A stretch of 64,000 nt of DNA from Platerodrilus igneus (taxonomy: Eukaryota > Arthropoda > Insecta > Coleoptera > Lycidae): positions 1,302,001-1,366,000 of the forward strand of contig JARFIW010000899.1 of the NCBI GenBank assembly GCA_036346225.1, given 5' to 3'. A program made the translations under genes and the position numbers. The notes beneath the pieces were generated by a model. That model was not told the origin of the DNA. It worked only from the letters and a program-made list of their open reading frames with translations, and did no database searches. Shown here in pieces: positions 24,495 through 34,709 of the stretch (positions are counted from its first letter, which is position 1; the number at the start of each line of letters is the position of its first letter).

Positions 24495-24722
24495 GCCCAT
24501 ATACAGCTCGGTTCCCTTTCTATTGTTTTTTAAATATATGCCCTAGTTCACCGATGTTTACTGCTATTTGAATGAGGTTAATTCGCTTGCGGCTACCAAG
24601 ATCACTCGACACAGACAATTGCCGAATTAATAGTTTTCAGTAAATTCCTTCACGCAATTAACATTAGTTGAGAATATTGCAAAACCAACATCTGTAGTTG
24701 CTTATAATAATCATCATTTTTT
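24495..24722 (-). repeat. LINE-a 3'-UTR unit in opposite orientation
   Basis: It matches the unit at about 140-345 in copy 1, in the same orientation, and the reverse complement of about 27,030-27,258. It abuts the truncated start of the plus-strand LINE-a copy, so that copy is flanked by inverted 3'-UTR units. Confidence 0.8.
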
Positions 24723-24747
24723 TCTCGTCATAAGATATACGTGGAAG

Positions 24748-27015
24748 ATGCCAGGAGATATAGGAAGATATCAAATAGATTACATTCTTCTTAAACAACG
24801 GTTTAGGAATCAAGTAAAAGACTGTAGAAGCTACCCAGGAGCAGATATAGATACTGACCACAACATCGTAATTATGAAGGCCGCACTTAAATTTAAAAAT
24901 CTGAAAAAAAGGAACGGGAAAAGGCACTTGGACTTAGAGAAACTAAAAGATAAAGATATTCAAGGAAGATTCGAAAAAAAGTCAAATGAATTGCTGAATG
25001 ATATCGGGAAAATATCTGAAACTAAGGAAGTAGAAACAGAATGGAATAACATTAAATCCAGCCTAGACATGGCGGCCAGAGATATTTTGGGGTATACACA
25101 AAAACAAAATAAGAAACCATGGATAACAAAGGATATCGTGAATTTAATAGAAGAAAGACGAAAATACAAAAATAAATCAGACGAAACAGGAAAACAGAGA
25201 TACAAAGCCATAAAATGGGAAATTATTCGAAAATGCAGGAAAGCTAAAGAACAATGGATTGATGAAAAGTGCAAAGAAGTACAAACTAAGATGGAAATAG
25301 GAAAGACAGGCGAAGCATACAAATTAATTAGAATGAATTTTAGGGATATAAAACCGTATAGCAAAAATATAAGGGACGCACAAGGAAACGTCATTATAGA
25401 AAACGTAGAGAAAGTGAGTAGATGGCAAGAATATACAGGGAATTTATATGCAGGAGAGGAACTAACTGCATTAGAACAGGAATCAGACATTGAAAATGAT
25501 GACTTGGGATATCCTATACTTCGAGACGAGTTTGAATTAGCATTAAAGAGTCTGAAAAACGGTAAGGGGCCGGGTACAGATAAGGTGCAAGCAGAAACTC
25601 TAAAAGCCGCTGGACAAGCAGTAACAGAACCTCCCATCCGACTTGTAAGCTATATGTATGAGACAGGTGAGATACCCAAAGATTTCAAACGTAGCATCAT
25701 AGTAACTATACCAAAAAAGAAAGGCGCGGATAAATGTGAAAATTTTCGAACAATAAGTTTAACAGCACACGTGTCAAAAATATTAACTAGAATTGTGCAA
25801 AGACGAATGGAAAAACGAGCTAAAGAAATACTAGGAGAAGACCAATTTGGGTTTAGGCGAAACAGGGGAACATGGGAGGCTATTTTAGCTCTGAGAGTGA
25901 TAATGGAGAAAACAATAGAAAAAGGGGAAAGCATGTATATAGGATTTGTAGATCTGGAAAAAGCATTCGACAATGTAAATTGGAAAAAAATGTTTGAAAT
26001 AATCAAAAAGATTGGAATGAGTTATAGGGATAGACGAATAATACATAGCTTATACAAAGAGCAAACAGCAGTAATAGAATTAGAGCAGGAACATAGAGAA
26101 GTAAACATTAGGAAAGGGGTAAGACAGGGATGTGTCCTATCCCCATTAATTTTTAACTTGTACATTGAAGAGGCAATGAATACTGTCAAATGCAGGAAGA
26201 CATTTGGAATTACTATGCAGGGACAAAAAATTGATATGCTTAGATTTGCTGACGATATAGCGGTATTAGCGTCTAGCAAGGAAGAGTTAGAAGCTGCTCT
26301 TAATGAAATGGAAACGGTTCTAACAGAGAGATACGGTATGAAAATTAACAAAACTAAAACTAAAGTTCTAGTTTGCAAAGGTGGGGAAAATAAATCAAAA
26401 ACAAGAATACAAGTATTTAACACGAACTTACAAGAGGTTAAGGCTTTCTGCTACCTAGGAAGCCAAATAACGCAAGATTGTAAAAGCACAAAAGATATAA
26501 AACAAAGATTAGCACAAGGTCGTGCTACATTTAACAAGAAAAAGCAACTACTGTGCTCAAAGACCACAAACATAGAAACAAGGAAAAGATTGCTTAAAAC
26601 ATATGTGTGGAGCACAGCACTGTACGGCTGTGAAGCCTGGACAGTAGGAGAAGCGGACAAGAAAAAGGTAGAAGCCTTTGAAATGTGGTGTTACAGGCGT
26701 ATGATGAAGATATCATGGACAGACAAAGTTAAGAACGAAGAGGTACTAAAAATGGTAGGGGAAGAAAGAAATATGTGGAAAACGGTAAAAAATAGGAGAG
26801 ATAGGATGATAGGCCACATACTACAGCATGAGGGAATAGTGCGGAATATATCAGAAGCAGAGATAGGAAAAAAGAGAAGAAGATGCAGACCTAGATTAGA
26901 CTACTGCACACAGATAGTAAAAGATGTAGGCTGTAGAGGTTTCAGGGAGATGTGTAGGCTAGCCCAGAATAGAAATCAATGGAGGTACGCATCTAACCAA
27001 TCCCAAGATGGATAA
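24748..27015 (+). CDS. LINE-a ORF2, 5'-truncated but open
   Basis: 755 codons without a stop. It starts in the C-terminal part of the endonuclease (GRYQIDYILL, DTDHNIVI). A linker follows, then RT: GPGTDKVQAETL, PKDFKRSIIVTIPKK, FGFRRNRGTWEAILAL, GFVDLEKAFDNVNW, QGCVLSPLIFNLY and the catalytic FADDIAVLA. Then come the thumb (CYLGSQIT) and a C-terminal region with LKTYVWSTALYGCEAWT, SWTDKV and a basic KKRRRCRPRLDY. The endonuclease active site lies in the missing 5' part, so it cannot start its own insertion. The open frame suggests a fairly recent copy. Confidence 0.9.
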   Translation: MPGDIGRYQIDYILLKQRFRNQVKDCRSYPGADIDTDHNIVIMKAALKFKNLKKRNGKRHLDLEKLKDKDIQGRFEKKSNELLNDIGKISETKEVETEWNNIKSSLDMAARDILGYTQKQNKKPWITKDIVNLIEERRKYKNKSDETGKQRYKAIKWEIIRKCRKAKEQWIDEKCKEVQTKMEIGKTGEAYKLIRMNFRDIKPYSKNIRDAQGNVIIENVEKVSRWQEYTGNLYAGEELTALEQESDIENDDLGYPILRDEFELALKSLKNGKGPGTDKVQAETLKAAGQAVTEPPIRLVSYMYETGEIPKDFKRSIIVTIPKKKGADKCENFRTISLTAHVSKILTRIVQRRMEKRAKEILGEDQFGFRRNRGTWEAILALRVIMEKTIEKGESMYIGFVDLEKAFDNVNWKKMFEIIKKIGMSYRDRRIIHSLYKEQTAVIELEQEHREVNIRKGVRQGCVLSPLIFNLYIEEAMNTVKCRKTFGITMQGQKIDMLRFADDIAVLASSKEELEAALNEMETVLTERYGMKINKTKTKVLVCKGGENKSKTRIQVFNTNLQEVKAFCYLGSQITQDCKSTKDIKQRLAQGRATFNKKKQLLCSKTTNIETRKRLLKTYVWSTALYGCEAWTVGEADKKKVEAFEMWCYRRMMKISWTDKVKNEEVLKMVGEERNMWKTVKNRRDRMIGHILQHEGIVRNISEAEIGKKRRRCRPRLDYCTQIVKDVGCRGFREMCRLAQNRNQWRYASNQSQDG

Positions 27016-27246
27016 ACTAATGACGAAAAGATAACTGTGCTTAAACATGATGATTATTATAAGTAACTACAAGAATTGGTTGGGCAATATTCTCGAATAA
27101 TGTTAAGTGTGTGAAAGGATTTACTGGAAAACCACTATTTCGGCAAATGTGTTGGGGGATCTTGGTAGCCACAGGTTGCTTAACCTCCTTCACTGAATCT
27201 CGGTAAAATAGGGTATAAAATTAGAAAACAATAGAAAGGGAACGAG

Positions 27247-28264
27247 CTGAATACACATACTCCCTGAAAAGAAGAAAAGAAGAAGAAGAAGAAAACCACC
27301 AAAAACGCAAAATCGGGGAAGCTGCTTATATAACCCTACATGGAAGTAACTGAGTTGCAGACGAATCCGTGACTTTCGGTAGACAATGGATTCCATTACT
27401 AGAAGAAATAACAAGAGAAATAACAGATGAAGGTCAAATGCCAAGAATATCTGGGTGGCATTGCAAGTTTTTCCTGGGTTTTCCTTGCAATATTAACATG
27501 AAATGCAGCCTGCATGCATGATTTCTATTTATAGATAAAATAACTAATTACATAAAAATAAGCATATTAACAATCCTTGTGAAGCAGCATTGGTGTCTGA
27601 CAAGTGTAAATCCACAATAGGGTTGCCTCAAGACCATATACAATCTCCGTTGAACGGTGTTGGTGTCTGACAGGTGTAGACCCGCCATGGGGTCGCCTCA
27701 GATCCGTACACAATCTTCATGGAGCAGCATTGGTGTCTGACAGGTGTGAACCCGCCATGGAGTCGCCTCGGAGCCATGTTGAAATCTACCAAAGAGGTGA
27801 CTTAAATCATAATGAATTTTCCCTCTCAAAATAAATATAAAAAACGACTACTTGGGCCTTTGAATAATGCAATCGCACGCACACTTCTTTAATGGCCATA
27901 CTCTCGATTGTATAAATAGAAACATGTTAAAAAGATGTTTTCCAATTCCAAGTTATTGAATTTATATGGAATTCACCGATGAAGGTTGATCAGCTGATTT
28001 CACGTAGGCCGATCCCAGGTCGCAACACAAATTGAAGGCAATCATTCTGTTGGACTTTAAAAATTTTTGCTTAGTGTACTCAAACCAAATGTTTCGAACA
28101 TCAATGGAGCAAAGTCGCCTTCAATTTATGTCATAAATGTCAAACTTGAAGTTTTTATTATTATTTTGACAACGATCCTAGGTCATGGATCGAAGCGTGA
28201 ATGGGGTTGATTTTGAAAACTGTGAGTGGTTTGATTCCCAAAGAGGATTAACCTGAATACACAT
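27247..28264. mobile_element. 994-bp insertion with 12-bp target-site duplication
   Basis: CTGAATACACAT occurs at 27,247-27,258 and 28,253-28,264. Joining across it restores the LINE-a tail as seen in copy 1 (matching about 140-165). The insert (27,259-28,252) starts with a purine-rich (GAA)n-like run and contains a 70-bp minisatellite. It ends with acgatcctaggtcatggatcg ... gattcccaaagaggattaa, the repeat that also forms the hairpin at 14,209-14,376. It has no recognised ORF. Duplication length fits a retroposon. Strand is unknown. Confidence 0.75.
27588..27780. repeat. 70-bp tandem repeat, about 2.7 copies
   Basis: The anchor TGGTGTCTGACA starts at 27,591, 27,661 and 27,731, so the period is exactly 70 bp. 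Units 2 and 3 are closest to each other (both have cccgccatggrgtcgcctc). Confidence 0.92.
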
Positions 28265-29074
28265 GCTGTGTGAGAATTTCAGGGAACTATGTAGGCTAGC
28301 TCAGAATATAAATAAGTGCAGGTACGTATCCAACCAGTTTTGAGACGGAAAACCTAATGACGAAAAAATAAACGCAGATAAATCTGATGATTAGTATAAA
28401 CAACTAGATGTTGGTTGCGAAATACCTGTAACTAATGTTGACTGTGCGAAAAGATAAATTGGAAAATATATTAAATCGCCAAATGGTTAAGTGTTGGGGG
28501 AACTTGGCAGCCACAGGCTGCTTACCTCCCTTCACAACCATTGAAGGTCGGAGAAATAGGGCATATAACTGTAAAACAATAGAAAGTGATCGAACTGCAT
28601 CTAACAAGAAAGAACATCGCCTATGAGGAAAGACAACAAACATAGAATAAGAAGAAAATTGTTGAAAGCATATGTGTGGAGCACAGCACAGTATGCCTAT
28701 GAAATACGGGAAGTCTGAAACGCAAAAAGAAAAACGGTAGCCGCCTTTTGAAATGATGTGCTTCAGATGTATGAGGACGATAGCATGGACAGACAAAGAT
28801 AATAACAAATAAGTTACAGAAATAGTAGGGGAACAAGGATATCTGGTGAAAAAGAGAAACAGTAGGGCGGAATACGTTCTAAGGCATTTTTGGGGAATAG
28901 TATGTGATATATTACAAGCAGAGATAGGAAAAAAGAGGTAGATGTAGACCTAGACCAGACAGTTATAGATGCAAACTGTGCATATTTCAGGGAAATCTGT
29001 AGGTTAGTTCAGAATAGGGAACAATGATGGTACGCGTCTAACCAGTTCTAGGACTGAAGACCTAATGATGATGA

Positions 29075-29205
29075 AGATTTTCCGTCTTGGAACCGGTTGG
29101 ACGCGTACCTTCATTGATTTCTATTCTGAGCTAGCCTACACATTTCCCTAAAATTCCCACAGCCTACATCTTTGACTATCTGTATGCATTGGTCGAACCT
29201 TTACA
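29075..29205 (-). mobile_element. LINE C-terminal fragment, minus strand
   Basis: The reverse complement matches the end of ORF2 (motifs like GREF..MC and the NQW..YASNQ segment) and its stop region. It lies tail to tail with the end of LINE-a copy 2. Confidence 0.75.
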
Positions 29206-29599
29206 AAATGCGAATGAAAAATCTATTGACTATTCAATTAAATTTGTTTTCATGCACCTGTTTACGCATTATGAATACCATTAAACGTGAACACGTTATT
29301 AAATTATCTAACTAAGAATGAAGTTTTTTGAAAAACGCGTTCTTTCCCGCAGAATATAGTGAAATACCATTATTCTTATTTTACGACATTATTTCTTCAT
29401 CGTTAAGTTTATGTAATAAAAATTAAAACCTTTTCAATTTCAGTTTTTGCGTATTTATAATTCATACACCAAGAGTTTTGCAAATACGTCTTTTCTATAC
29501 AAACAGACATTTATGTAATTTAAACTTTTCTTAAATTTGTTGGGGTTTACGGCGATAGATATTTACGAGATAATGCTAAATGATCCTTCAATGACTTTA

Positions 29600-31165
29600 A
29601 TCACGTCAATCATTATAAAAGTTGTAGAGAAAGTGGATATATGACAAAAATATATAGAGAATCTATATGCAGGACAGAAACTAGAAGCATTAGAACAGGA
29701 ATCAGAGATTAAAAAGAATGGATTATTCTATGCTTAAAGATGGATTTGAACTAGCATTAAAAAGTTTGAAAAATACTAAGGCACCGGGTACGAATAAGGT
29801 GCATGTAGAAACTGAAGCCGCCGGACAAGCAGTTGTCCCAACTTCTAAGCTAGGTATGAGACAGGCGAAATACCCAAAGATTTCAAACTCAACACCAATA
29901 AAAAAAGAGGTGCGGATAGACATAAAAATTTTCGAACAATAAGTTCGACAACACGCGTGTCAAAAATATTATCTAGAATTGTATAAAAACGGATGTAAAA
30001 ACGGGCTGAAGAAATATTAAGAGAAGATCAATTTGGTTTTATGGTTTATGCGAAACAGGGGAACACGGGAGGCGATTTTAGCTTATAGGGTGACAATGGA
30101 GTAAACAATAAAAAAAGGAGAAGTCGTGTATATAGGGTTTGCAGTTTTGAAAAGAGCATTCAACAATGTAAATGTGAAAAAGTGTTCGAAATACTCAAAA
30201 AGATTAGAATGAGTTATATGGATAGACGGATAGTGCATAGCTTATACAAAGAGTAAGCAGCTTTAATATAATTAGAGCAAGAACATAGAGAAATAAATAT
30301 TACAAAAAGAAGTGATACGGGCATGTGCTTTACTTCCGCTAATTTTTTCTAGTATATCGAAGAGGCAATGAATACTGTCAAATGTAGAAAGACATGCGAA
30401 ATTATTATGCAGGGACAAACGACTGATATGTTTAGATTTGCAGATGATATAAAATGGATTTATTATCTAGCAAGGAAGCAGTTCTTAATGAAACGGAAAC
30501 AGTATCAACAGATAGAAGTAAACAAAAATAAAACAAAAGTACTAGTATGTAACGGAGAGGAAAATAAGACAAAAACCAGAATACAAATAGGAAAGGAGAA
30601 CTTGCAAAAGGTTAAGAATTTTTGTTACCAAGAAAGCCAAATAATGTAAGATGGGAAAAATGCAAAAGATATAAAACAAAAACTAGCACAAGGACATGTT
30701 GCGTTTAACAAGGAAAAGGAAGTACTATGTTCGAAGACAACAAACGTAGAAACAAAGAAAATATTGCTGAAAGCATTTGTATAGAGCACAGCACTGTATG
30801 GCTGTGAAACGTGGGCAGTGGGAGAAGCGGCCAAGAAGAATCCTTTGAAATATGGCGCTACAGACATGATGAAGACATCATGGACAAACAAAGTTGAGAA
30901 CAAAAAGGTACTGGAAATTATGGGGGAAGATAAAAATATGTGGAAAGCGGTAAAAAATAGGACACATACTAAGGTATGAGGGAATATATTAAAAGCAGAG
31001 AAAGAAAAAAAGGAGTTAGAGATAGACAGATGGTAGCCTATTGCACACAGATACTGAAAGATGTAGGCTGTGAGTATTTCAGGGAAATGTGTAGATTAAC
31101 TTGGAGTAGGAAACAATGGATGTACGCGTCCAACTAGTTCCAGGACTGAAGACTTAACAATGGTG
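29600..31165 (+). pseudogene. Old RTE LINE copy (LINE-b type), heavily mutated
   Basis: RT-region similarity runs through many stops and frameshifts: LKSLKNTKAPGTNKV near 29,760, EAMNTVKCRKTCEI near 30,368, FADDI near 30,435, then the C-terminal region to about 31,135. It ends with gttccaggactgaagacttaac, like the last part of the LINE-a tail. It is related to but more diverged than LINE-a and long inactive. Confidence 0.85.
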
Positions 31166-31459
31166 ATGAGAAATTAATTACCAAACTGCACTTGCAGTTG
31201 CAAACGTATTTTTACTTTGTTCGTTATCACCGAAATACGAAACTCAAGAATAATTTATAGGATACAAGAATAATTTAATTTATGGCGAGCGCTATACTAA
31301 AAGTCTCTACGTACTTTATACGAGGTCGACAACATATCGGTATGTATATGAAGCAAATGTGACAATCGCCTATACTCGGTTAGAGAGCCAATTTAGGAAA
31401 AGTGGACCATACAGTATCGCGTTTTTCTACTGGTTAGCTCTCGTATGCGTCATTCGTGT

Positions 31460-32395
31460 ACTAAGTTTACTCTCTTTTTTCCTATCTCGGCTTCTAATAT
31501 ATTCCGCACTATTCCTTCACGCCTTAGTATGTGACCTGTCATCATACCTCTCCAATTTTTTACTGTTTTCCTCATATTTCTTTCTTCCCCTACCATTTCT
31601 AGAACCTCTTTGTTACTAACTTTGTCTGTCCATGATATCTCCATCATACGTCTGTAGCACCACATTTCCTGTCCACTTTTTCTACTGTCCAAGTTTCACA
31701 ACCATACAGTGCTGAGCTCCACACATATTTTCCTTGTTTCTATGTTTATTGTCTTTGAACACAGTAATTGCTTTTTCTTGTTAAATGTAGCACGATCTTG
31801 TGCTTATGTTCGTTTTATATCTTTTGCGCTTTTCCCATCTTGCGTTGTTTGGCTTCCTAGGTAGCAGAAATCCTTAACCTCTTGTAAGTTCTCGTTCTAT
31901 ATGTGTATTCTAGTTTTTGATTTATCTTCCCCTCCATTGCATACAAGTACTTTAGTTTCATTTTTGTTAATTTTCATACCACATCTCTCTGTTACAACTG
32001 TTTCCATTTCATCAATAGCTGTTTTTAACTCTTCCTTGCTAGATGCTAAGCTGTATCATCTGCAAATCTAAGCATATCAATCTTTTGTTGCTGCATAATA
32101 ATTCCAAATGTTTTCATGCATTTGACAGTATTTATTGTCTCTTCGATGTACAAGTTAAAAATTAACGGGTATAGGGGTTATCCCTGTTTCATTCCTTTCG
32201 TAACATTTACTTCTCTACGTTTCTGCTCTAATTCTATTACCGCTGTTTGCTTTTTGTATAAGCTATGTACTATCCGTCTAATCCTGAAACTCATTCCAAT
32301 TTTTTGAGTATTTCCAACATTTGTTTTCATACAGTGTCGAATGTTTCTTCTTGATCTACAAGCTCTATACACACGCTTTGTCTACCATTATTACC
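31460..32395 (-). pseudogene. Old RTE LINE fragment, RT to C-terminal region
   Basis: Read right to left: RT motifs near 32,370-32,170 (RRIVHSLYKKQTAVIELEQ), FADD-type region near 32,060 disrupted, then MWCYRRMMEISWTDKV and EAEIGKKR at 31,692-31,465. Both ends are truncated: the 3' end stops inside the basic motif, and no UTR follows. Confidence 0.85.
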
Positions 32396-32399
32396 CTTG

Positions 32400-34030
32400 C
32401 AACAATTTTATTTTCTGACAATACTTTTACAGATATCTAACTTATTTAATTTATTAATAACTTAAGTATAATAATGCTACACAATCTACGAAATAAATAT
32501 TACATATTGTCGAAAACAATATTAGCTTTCGGTTTGAAAGTGTAAAATTTAAATTATGCGGTGACAAAAGATGCCCTTTTGTTAGTGTCATCATAAGAGT
32601 TCCCTCTGTTAGATGATTGTAAGATTAAGCTTGTTGTCAGGCGGTGACCCACGTCATCTTATCACTTCCAACTCAGCTGTCGTTAGAAGAGGTCAATTGT
32701 TCCTTGAATTCAAGGATCATGACGTTGATTCAGTCCACGTGTTGGAAACATAGAAAAATCAAAAATTGTTTTCTTGAAATGGTATCGTTTCGGCGACGCG
32801 CATTTTTATGTCCACACTTGCTGGAATTAGCTCGCAATTGACGAGACGTTAATTTGTTTGAATGGCCTTTGGTTAACAGTAAGTAGTACTGAATTTATAG
32901 CCTTACTAAATCAATATTTTTAGTGCAATTTAGGATAATTTGTACATCTTAGTTTTGAAATTTAAGAAATATAACTAATTTATTTGGACAAGAAATGAAA
33001 ATTTATTAGTATCTAGTGAAGTTTAACCTTTGTACGAAAGTCGAATTGGCGTGCTGCAATTATTTAATGTAGACGCCGTGATGTTATGTTGAAAATTCAA
33101 TATGCAGCTAATTTGGCTGTATGGAATTGGAGATTCCTATATTCGTAGTTGCTGAAACAAGCGAATTATAAATCATCAATTATAATTCCGGGTATGGTCC
33201 ATTTACCTAGCATGTATTTTCCATCGGATTAACATCTGGTATGTAGATTGCTTTCCTATACGTCAGCTGTAGCATTGGGTATAGCAGACAAATAATTTTT
33301 TGTTTGATCACGTGGTAATGTTCAAGTTCATTAGGTAAATGACAGACTAGTTATTTTTCAAATTAAGCAACAGGAACCTATAAAGTTTCACTTTAAATCT
33401 TTTTATTAATACATTTAATATACGGTAGATGTCATTATGAAGATAGAAAAAGTAAATTCTATATTTAATGAAAATTGATTTAATTATTTGAAACATAATT
33501 TATTCAAATCTTAGAGAATTAAATGTTTACATTCTACATTTCACTAATTGCTAAGTGGATTATTTAATCATAGAATGTGAGGTTAAAGTAGTACTGCTAA
33601 AACCAACCAAAGTTGTAATTTATAGCTAAACATTCAGAAAAGAAACTCATACTCATTCATTTGAGAATACATTTTGCTAGACATTGTTAATAGAAAATTA
33701 CCATGTTTTATCTGTGAGAAATACTGATACTATCAAGTACCTATGTACATATCTTTCAATAATTTAATTTAATCAAACTTATTTAAAGAAGATGTCTTGT
33801 AAATAACTTACTAAATACTGAAAGAATAGATTTTTATTTGGTCAAGACTATGATTATTAATTGGAATGAAAGAGGGTTGATTCGAATTAATTATTAAATT
33901 TTGGATATAAATGCACAAACAGTGCTATCTTTGTTTTAATCTGTTCACAGGTGTAGCAGTGCACCTATAAAGGTCAATATCCAGCCATAAGGTAAGAAAA
34001 CTTTAGCGATTGTGTTTCAGTAATATATTG
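32400..34030. other. Non-coding stretch, probable intron of the Ih gene
   Basis: No recognisable coding sequence. Because the channel exon at 34,504 is on the minus strand, this lies downstream of it and is probably intronic (inference). Confidence 0.4.
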
Positions 34031-34039
34031 TATAGCGGT

Positions 34040-34310
34040 AATTGGGTAAAGGTTTCCGCATTCGCCTTATACAAGGGACTTAAGTAAGGTCTTCTTCGTA
34101 TAGAAAAATTCGGTGGCGCCATATTCTTTACATTTTTGGTCGCAGTCCAACCCCGACCCACAGCTCATGTTCTACCCAGAGCAAATAGCTCGACTTGCCG
34201 CTTAGCCTTTTGAGGTTTCCTCATCTACGAGCCATTTTCCACCGAAACTTCCCGTGGGCTCTTTACACTTACTGGAAATTCTTGTCAAACATCCTTGTGC
34301 CTTACAGTGG
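34040..34310. repeat. Dispersed repeat, copy 1
   Basis: It matches 48,200-48,460 in the same orientation: ggtttccgcattc.cctaatacaag, aaaa.tcggtggcgc, tttttggtc, cccagagc and ccattttcca...actt. The type is unknown and there is no clear ORF. Confidence 0.7.
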
Positions 34311-34371
34311 TCACATAGGAGTAAAAACCTAATAGGAAAAATCCCTTAACTTAACTAAAAAAGCTATACCC

Positions 34372-34426
34372 TCACAGCTAAAATAACCACCCGTGTTCCC
34401 CTGTTTCATCTAAACCCAAATTGTAA
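34372..34426 (-). mobile_element. Short LINE RT fragment
   Basis: A 55-bp stretch matches 1,500-1,553 of LINE-a copy 1 (agctaaaataac.cccgtgttcccctgtt), the FGFRRNRGT part of RT. It lies 80 bp from the channel exon, within its intron. Confidence 0.8.
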
Positions 34427-34503
34427 GTAATGTATAACCGGTTCCTTTAACAATTTCTTAGTGTTTTACAATATAATAAATACAGCTAAATAATAATACA
34501 AAC

Positions 34504-34667
34504 CTGTTCTAAAATTGACTACGATATCGATGAGGAAAATTGTATCCGAAAGACAATTAAAGGCAATCCACCGCGTACTGAGATCATCGTTGAAAAAACT
34601 AATGGCCACTGGTAAAATGATGAGGTTAGCGACTAACAGCAACAGCATGCACAGGTCCCAATAAAAT
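34504..34667 (-). CDS. Ih: Exon of an HCN/Ih-type cation channel (S1-S2 region)
   Basis: A 164-base exon encoding 54 full codons. It reads [19 protein letters not shown] (S1), a short loop ([13 protein letters not shown]), then [19 protein letters not shown] (S2). The sequence closely follows the animal hyperpolarization-activated channel, including the NFRTG end of S2. Splice sites are canonical: minus-strand TTGTTTCAG before A|TTT TAT and ACAG|GTTTGT after. The exon starts needing two bases from the previous exon and carries one base into the next. The family makes tetrameric plasma-membrane Na/K channels opened by hyperpolarization and modulated by cyclic nucleotides. No other exon was found in the window. 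Confidence 0.93.
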
Positions 34668-34709
34668 CTGAAACAACAGACAGTATTAAAACTATTGTTC
34701 ACATTACCA

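Larger units (their letters stand above)
24738..29073 (+). mobile_element. LINE-a copy 2: open ORF2 and a three-part 3' region
   Basis: The copy is 5'-truncated inside the endonuclease. The order is ORF2 (24,748-27,015), UTR unit 1 (27,016-27,258), a 994-bp foreign insertion (27,259-28,252), decayed C-terminal copy 1 (28,265-28,345), a tail with aaatctgatgattagta, UTR unit 2 (about 28,395-28,600), decayed C-terminal copy 2 (about 28,610-29,045) and a final ctaatgatgatga. Copies 1 and 3 have the same order. Confidence 0.85.

Noticed and set aside
27260..27295. (GAA)n-like run as a poly-A type tail
   Set aside because: It is at one end of the 994-bp insert but not a clean tail; orientation cannot be set from it.
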